64,000 bases of DNA. Source: Kitasatospora sp. NBC_00240 (lineage in GTDB: Bacteria > Actinomycetota > Actinomycetes > Streptomycetales > Streptomycetaceae). Below are positions 60,585 through 64,000 of the stretch, piece after piece. The translations under genes were made by a program, and so were the position numbers. Each line of letters opens with the position of its first letter. Position 1 is the first letter of the stretch. Location: NCBI RefSeq assembly GCF_026342405.1, contig NZ_JAPEMU010000001.1:7316001-7380000 (forward strand), written 5' to 3'. Under the pieces are notes generated by a model that saw only the letters and a program-made list of their open reading frames with translations, had not been told where the DNA came from and searched no databases.

Positions 60585-61442
60585 ATGATCCTGATAACCG
60601 GTGCCACCGGCTCCGTCGGACACCCGCTGACCGCCGCCCTGCACGCGCGCGGCGCGGCGGTCCGCGCCGTCACCCGCGACCCGGCCACGGCCCACCTCCC
60701 CGCCGGCGTCGAGACCGTCGGCGGCGACCCGTCCCGGCCGGCCTCGATCGCCCCCGCCCTGGACGGCGTCACGGCCCTCTTCCTGCACCCGCGCGCCGTC
60801 GGGGACGCCGCCGCCGAACTCGTCGCGCTGGCCCGCGACCGCGGCGTCCGGCGGGTGGTCGCGCTGTCCGCACTGAACGTAGACGACCCGCTGGACCAGC
60901 AGCCCTCCCGCTTCCGAGGGGACCGCAACAAGGAGGCCGAGGAGGCCGCCGCCACCAGCGGGCTGGAGTGGACCAGCCTGCGGGCGAGCTCCTTCGCCGG
61001 CAACGCGCTGACCGCCTGGGGCGCCCAGATCCGGGCCGGCGACGTGGTCCGCTACGTCCACCCGGACTTCCAGGAGTCGCCGGCCGACGAGCGGGACCTG
61101 GCCGAGGTGGCGGCCCGCGCGCTGCTCACCGACGAGTACGCCGGCCGGCGGCTGGCACTGCCGGGACCGCAGTCGCTCTCCCACCAGCAGATGCTGGCCG
61201 TCCTCGGCGAGGTGCTCGGCCGGCCGCTGCGGATGGCGGAGGTCCCGCCCGAGGCCGCCGTCCAAGGGATGCTCCGGCAGGGCCTGCCCGAGCCGTTCGT
61301 CCGTGCCCTGATGGCCCGGTACGCCGCCCATCTGCGGCAGCCCCAGCACCCCGGCACCGACCAGCTGGGCGCCCTCCTCGGCCGCCCGGCCCGCACCTTC
61401 GCCGACTGGGCCACCGACCACGCGGACGCCTTCCGCGCCTGA
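60585..61442 (+). CDS. NmrA-family NAD(P)-binding protein, ECF41 partner
   Basis: A 285-aa atypical SDR of the NmrA/TMR type: ILITGATGSVGHPLTAALHA is the dinucleotide loop, VTRDPATAHLPAGVETVGGD the second strand, RVVALSALNVDD, FRGDRNKEAEEAAATSGLEW, SLRASSFAGNAL. It lacks the YxxxK pair, as NmrA-like regulators or quinone reductases do. Its place directly after the ECF41 sigma gene is the canonical one for the partner enzyme of that group. GAAAGGAAAG lies before the ATG. Substrate unknown. Confidence 0.9.
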   Translation: MILITGATGSVGHPLTAALHARGAAVRAVTRDPATAHLPAGVETVGGDPSRPASIAPALDGVTALFLHPRAVGDAAAELVALARDRGVRRVVALSALNVDDPLDQQPSRFRGDRNKEAEEAAATSGLEWTSLRASSFAGNALTAWGAQIRAGDVVRYVHPDFQESPADERDLAEVAARALLTDEYAGRRLALPGPQSLSHQQMLAVLGEVLGRPLRMAEVPPEAAVQGMLRQGLPEPFVRALMARYAAHLRQPQHPGTDQLGALLGRPARTFADWATDHADAFRA

Positions 61443-61593
61443 GCGCCGCGCGCCTGAACGAGCGCGTGGCTCGGCGAATGCGCCCCTGGGCGAACCCCTG
61501 GGCGTGCCGTACGCCCGCCGGGCCTTGCGCGTCCGAAGCACTCCTGAGCCCTCCCCGAACACCGAGCACCTCCCTGAAAAGAGGCAGATCGAC

Positions 61594-62259
61594 ATGAAGA
61601 TCGTCATCCTCGCGGCCACCGGCGGCATCGGCCGCGAACTCCTCGACCAGGCCTTCGCCGCAGGCCACGAGGTCATCGCGGTGGTCCGCGATCCCGACCG
61701 GCTGTCCCGGCCGGTGCGGGCCGTGCGGGCCGACCTGTCGGCCGCCGATCCAGGTGTGCTGGAGAGCGCGGTGGCCGGGGCGGACGCCGTCCTCTCCGGC
61801 CTCGGCGCTCGGTCGAGCGCCGAGGCCGGGGTGGCCTGGCGCGGCACCCGGGCGATCAGCTCGGCGATGACGGCGACCGGCGTTCGCCGGATCGTCGTGG
61901 TCAGCGCCGCACCGATCGGCACCGTGGCCTCGCCGGGCCGTCCGAACCCGCCGCGCCGCGACCCGGGGGACGGGTTCCTGATGAGCCGACTCGGCACCCC
62001 GATCGTCCGGGCGGCGCTGCGCAAGCACTACGCCGATCTGGCCCGGATGGAGGACGTGCTGCGTGCCGGCGCCCTGGACTGGACGGTGGTGCGCCCGCCC
62101 CGGTTGACCGACAAGCCGCTGACCGCCGACTACCGGACGGCCTTCGACCGGAACATCCGCGGCGGGGCCTTCGCCTCCCGGGCCGACGTCGCCCATCTGA
62201 TGCTGCGCGTCCTCGGCGAGCCGGAGAGCGTCGGGCACACCGTCGGCATCGCCAACTGA
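61594..62259 (+). CDS. NAD(P)H-binding protein, atypical SDR
   Basis: A 221-aa short NmrA/BLVRB-like protein: KIVILAATGGIGRELLDQAF is the cofactor loop (usually GATGxxG; here AATGGIG), VVRDPDRLSRPVRAVRADLS, VSAAPIG, RMEDVLRAGALDWTVVRPPR, RADVAHLMLRVL. Such proteins act as flavin or quinone reductases, or redox sensors. AAAAGAGG lies nine bases before ATG 61594; the frame is open earlier without similarity. It follows the ECF41 partner by 151 bp on the same strand and may belong to the same regulon. Confidence 0.88.
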   Translation: MKIVILAATGGIGRELLDQAFAAGHEVIAVVRDPDRLSRPVRAVRADLSAADPGVLESAVAGADAVLSGLGARSSAEAGVAWRGTRAISSAMTATGVRRIVVVSAAPIGTVASPGRPNPPRRDPGDGFLMSRLGTPIVRAALRKHYADLARMEDVLRAGALDWTVVRPPRLTDKPLTADYRTAFDRNIRGGAFASRADVAHLMLRVLGEPESVGHTVGIAN

Positions 62260-62417
62260 CCCGGGAGTCGGGTGATTTCGGCTCGCAGCGAAGCCCGCTC
62301 CAGCAGCAGAACGAGTATTCGGAGGTTCCCGCACTCCTGGCTGCCCCGCCTGGGCGCCCTGAAGGGCAGGGGCCCGGCGCTACGGGGTGGAGCGAAATTC
62401 TCGATGACCGAGCGTCA

Positions 62418-62443
62418 CCCCGGGCGGGCCGGCCCGCCCGGGG
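62418..62443 (+). terminator. Perfect 26-bp GC palindrome
   Basis: The 13-base arm CCCCGGGCGGGCC is followed at once by its exact complement, with no loop. It lies 159 bp after the preceding gene and 90 bp before the chitinase promoter. A terminator is the likeliest role, although a loop-free palindrome could be a protein site. The rest of the 610-bp spacer (62260-62869) is C/A-rich low-complexity sequence around 62630-62700. Confidence 0.5.
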
Positions 62444-62534
62444 CCACCGGTCGAACCGACGCAATACCGGGCACCCTGTTGACGGAGTGTCAACAGAGTC
62501 CCGCCCGCGTGCCGACCTGTCCTCCGGGATCGCC

Positions 62535-62563
62535 CTTGACGCCAGGATTGGTCCAGTCCAATC
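62535..62563 (+). promoter_or_regulatory. Chitinase promoter with DasR-like (dre) site
   Basis: TTGACG (62535-62540), 17 bp, then CAATCT (62558-62563) make a promoter whose spacer contains ATTGGTCCAGTCCAAT (62547-62562). TGGTCCAGTCCA differs from the DasR core TGGTCYAGACCA at one base and is almost perfectly symmetric in its extended form. The transcript leader would be about 300 nt. Confidence 0.75.
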
Positions 62564-62869
62564 TTTGGGTGCGGTGCCGCCGAGTCCCGCTCCGCCGAAG
62601 TCGGTGGAGCGCCCGCCTCGGACGGTCCCGCACGCCCGCACCGCACCCGCACCACCGATCCACCGCAGCACCGCACCACCGCACCATCGCAAGCCCCGCG
62701 TCGTCGCAGGGCCGCCCGGCGCCTCCACCCGAGGCGCCGCCGTACCGCGACGTCGCTCCGCGCGGGCCCCGCCTCACCGGGAGCCCGTCGCACCTCCATG
62801 CCCGGGCTCCCCGCCGATCCATCCCGGGTCGCTGCACCGCCGGAAACCCCACTGTCCGGAGGACTGTCC

Positions 62870-64000
62870 ATGCTCGACCGAGCCATGCCCGAACGCGCGT
62901 CCGCGCACCGGGCCCACCCGAGTCGCAGAGCCGGAGCACTGGCCCTGGCGGCCGTGCTCACCACCGGAGGCGCGGCCCTCGCCACGACCTTCGGCTCCGC
63001 CTCGGCCGCCACCGTGAACCTGCTGGCCAACCCGGGGCTGGAGACCGGCACCCTCAGCGGCTGGAGCTGCTCCAACGGGTCCGTGGTCACCACCCCCGTG
63101 CACAGCGGCTCGTACGCGCTGAACGGCGGCGCCTCGGCGTCCGACACCGGGCAGTGCCAGCAGACGGTGGCCGTCCAGCCGAACACCGCGTACACCCTGT
63201 CGGCCTGGGTCCAGGGCAGCTACGTCTACCTCGGCGCGACCGGTACGGGTGTCAACTCCACCGTCTGGGCGCCCTCGTCCGCCGCCTGGAGCCAGCTCTC
63301 CACCACCTTCACCACCGGGGCGAGCACCACCTCGGTGACCGTCTTCACGCACGGCTGGTACGGCCAGGGCGCCTACAAGGCGGACGATCTGAGCCTCGCC
63401 GGCCCGGGCGGCTCGACCGCGAGCCCGAGCGCCTCGGCCAGCGCGAGCGCGTCCGCCGGTCCGTCCGCCAGCGCCTCCCCGTCGAGCAGCGCGAGCCCGT
63501 CGACCACTGCCAGCCCGACCGCCACCACCACCGGCACGGCGACGGCCACCGCGACCACCACCAGCGGGCCGACCGGTGACGGCAAGGTGACCACTCCGAC
63601 CGGGGTGACCGTCGGCAAGGTGACCCACAACGCGATCGTGCTCAGCTGGAACGCGTCCACCGACAACTCGCAGAACGGCGACACCCCGGCGTACAAGGTC
63701 TGGGCCAACGGCCAGGTCGTGGCGACCTCGATGGGCACCCAGGTGGCGATCACCTCGCTGCTGCCCAACACCTCCTACACGTACACCGTGCAGGGGTACG
63801 ACGCGAGCGGGCACGCCTCCGGCCAGTCCGCGCCGGTCTCCACCACCACGGCGGCCGCCCCCGCCGCGAAGCCGGTCAAGTCGGCCTACTTCGACCAGTG
63901 GGGCATCTACGAGAACGCCTACTTCCCGAAGAACGTCGCCAGCAGCGGCGCGGCGGGCAAACTCGACGTCATCACCTACGCGTTCGGCAACGTCCACCCC
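62870..64000 (+). CDS. Secreted GH18 chitinase, N-terminal part (cut by window edge)
   Basis: The frame starts at ATG 62870 (GGAGG seven bases upstream) and is open to the right edge, giving 377 residues. Signal peptide (RRAGALALAAVLTTGGAALA, ending SASA-AT near residue 47). Then a carbohydrate-binding module (NLLANPGLETGTLSGWSCSN ... FTHGWYGQGAYKADDLSL) that is closely related to the module of the chitinase at 55680-57191. A Ser/Thr/Ala/Pro linker follows, then a fibronectin type III domain (TPTGVTVGKVTHNAIVLSWN, YTVQGYDASGHASG), and the start of GH18 (KSAYFDQWGIYENAYFPKNV, LDVITYAFGNVHP). The catalytic DxDxE lies beyond the window. DasR-like site in the promoter. Confidence 0.9.
   Translation, partial: MLDRAMPERASAHRAHPSRRAGALALAAVLTTGGAALATTFGSASAATVNLLANPGLETGTLSGWSCSNGSVVTTPVHSGSYALNGGASASDTGQCQQTVAVQPNTAYTLSAWVQGSYVYLGATGTGVNSTVWAPSSAAWSQLSTTFTTGASTTSVTVFTHGWYGQGAYKADDLSLAGPGGSTASPSASASASASAGPSASASPSSSASPSTTASPTATTTGTATATATTTSGPTGDGKVTTPTGVTVGKVTHNAIVLSWNASTDNSQNGDTPAYKVWANGQVVATSMGTQVAITSLLPNTSYTYTVQGYDASGHASGQSAPVSTTTAAAPAAKPVKSAYFDQWGIYENAYFPKNVASSGAAGKLDVITYAFGNVHP

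Noticed and set aside
55680..64000. Biosynthetic gene cluster around the BBE oxidase
   Set aside because: BBE enzymes occur in many clusters, but no PKS, NRPS, terpene or RiPP gene is near; chitinases and a sigma-factor module surround it.

Overview
The window is GC-rich throughout, with G or C at nearly every third codon position. It carries family signatures typical of the Streptomycetaceae (Streptomyces or Kitasatospora): an Xre/DUF5753 plus DUF397 plus ATP-binding protein locus, an ECF41 sigma factor, a mycothiol-dependent enzyme family, F420-type oxidoreductases, DasR-type operators on chitinase genes, an Rpf-like muralytic protein and many secreted glycan-active proteins. The gene mix and the number of broken genes look like a chromosome arm or accessory region, not a core segment. 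Genus is an inference.

Left part (1-20 kb): the end of a GH87-like alpha-1,3-glucanase, then scattered housekeeping and accessory enzymes (SDR, DUF664/DinB, dienelactone hydrolase, GNAT acetyltransferase, patatin with a divergent TetR, ABM monooxygenase, TetR with a divergent F420 oxidoreductase, HAD phosphatase, alpha/beta hydrolase). Several decayed genes sit among them: an Imm5-like immunity fragment (4.8-5.3 kb), a beta-propeller gene interrupted by an in-frame TGA (11.36 kb), an IS transposase N-terminus (14.3 kb) and a multicopper oxidase C-terminus (19.1 kb). At 15.7-17.8 kb a WhiJ/AbaA-like regulatory locus has its Xre regulator fused in frame to the DUF397 partner. At 19.3-20.1 kb a DUF2975 membrane protein and small Xre regulator pair is read from a promoter carrying two copies of a palindromic operator.

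Middle part (20-46 kb): M20 peptidase, membrane protein, PfkB kinase, a TerD-family protein with a very long low-complexity linker, MDMPI enzyme, TPR protein, 2OG-oxygenase-like DUF6445 protein and a secreted serine hydrolase. Then comes the most striking block: two very large divergent secreted-protein genes. One (about 1190 aa) has DNRLRE-like, FG-GAP-like and ricin-like parts. The other (about 2400 aa) is an RHS polymorphic toxin with signal peptide, RHS repeats and core, a helical pre-toxin segment, a complete Hint protease and an unassigned C-terminal toxin tip of about 129 aa. A SUKH (SMI1/KNR4)-like immunity gene overlaps its stop codon by 4 nt. Codon use shifts sharply at the toxin tip, as expected for a swapped-in cassette. 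A PPOX/F420 protein and the Tex RNA-binding protein follow, with a strong terminator.

Right part (46-64 kb): a TetR, FMN-reductase and DHA2 exporter module with a nested 73-bp palindromic operator region, a G/T-only tract, an Rpf-like protein with a long leader, NUDIX, RidA, a zinc-ribbon SDR lacking the usual catalytic Tyr, a tRNA-like element beside a tyrosine-recombinase-like gene, and a LysE exporter. Two paralogous GH18 chitinase genes (the second cut by the window edge) each have a DasR-like site inside a TTGACG promoter. Between them are a Tat-exported BBE-type flavoprotein and an ECF41 sigma factor with an NmrA-type partner and a second NAD(P)-binding protein. Secreted glycan-degrading enzymes at both edges point to a chitin/glucan-using, soil-type lifestyle.
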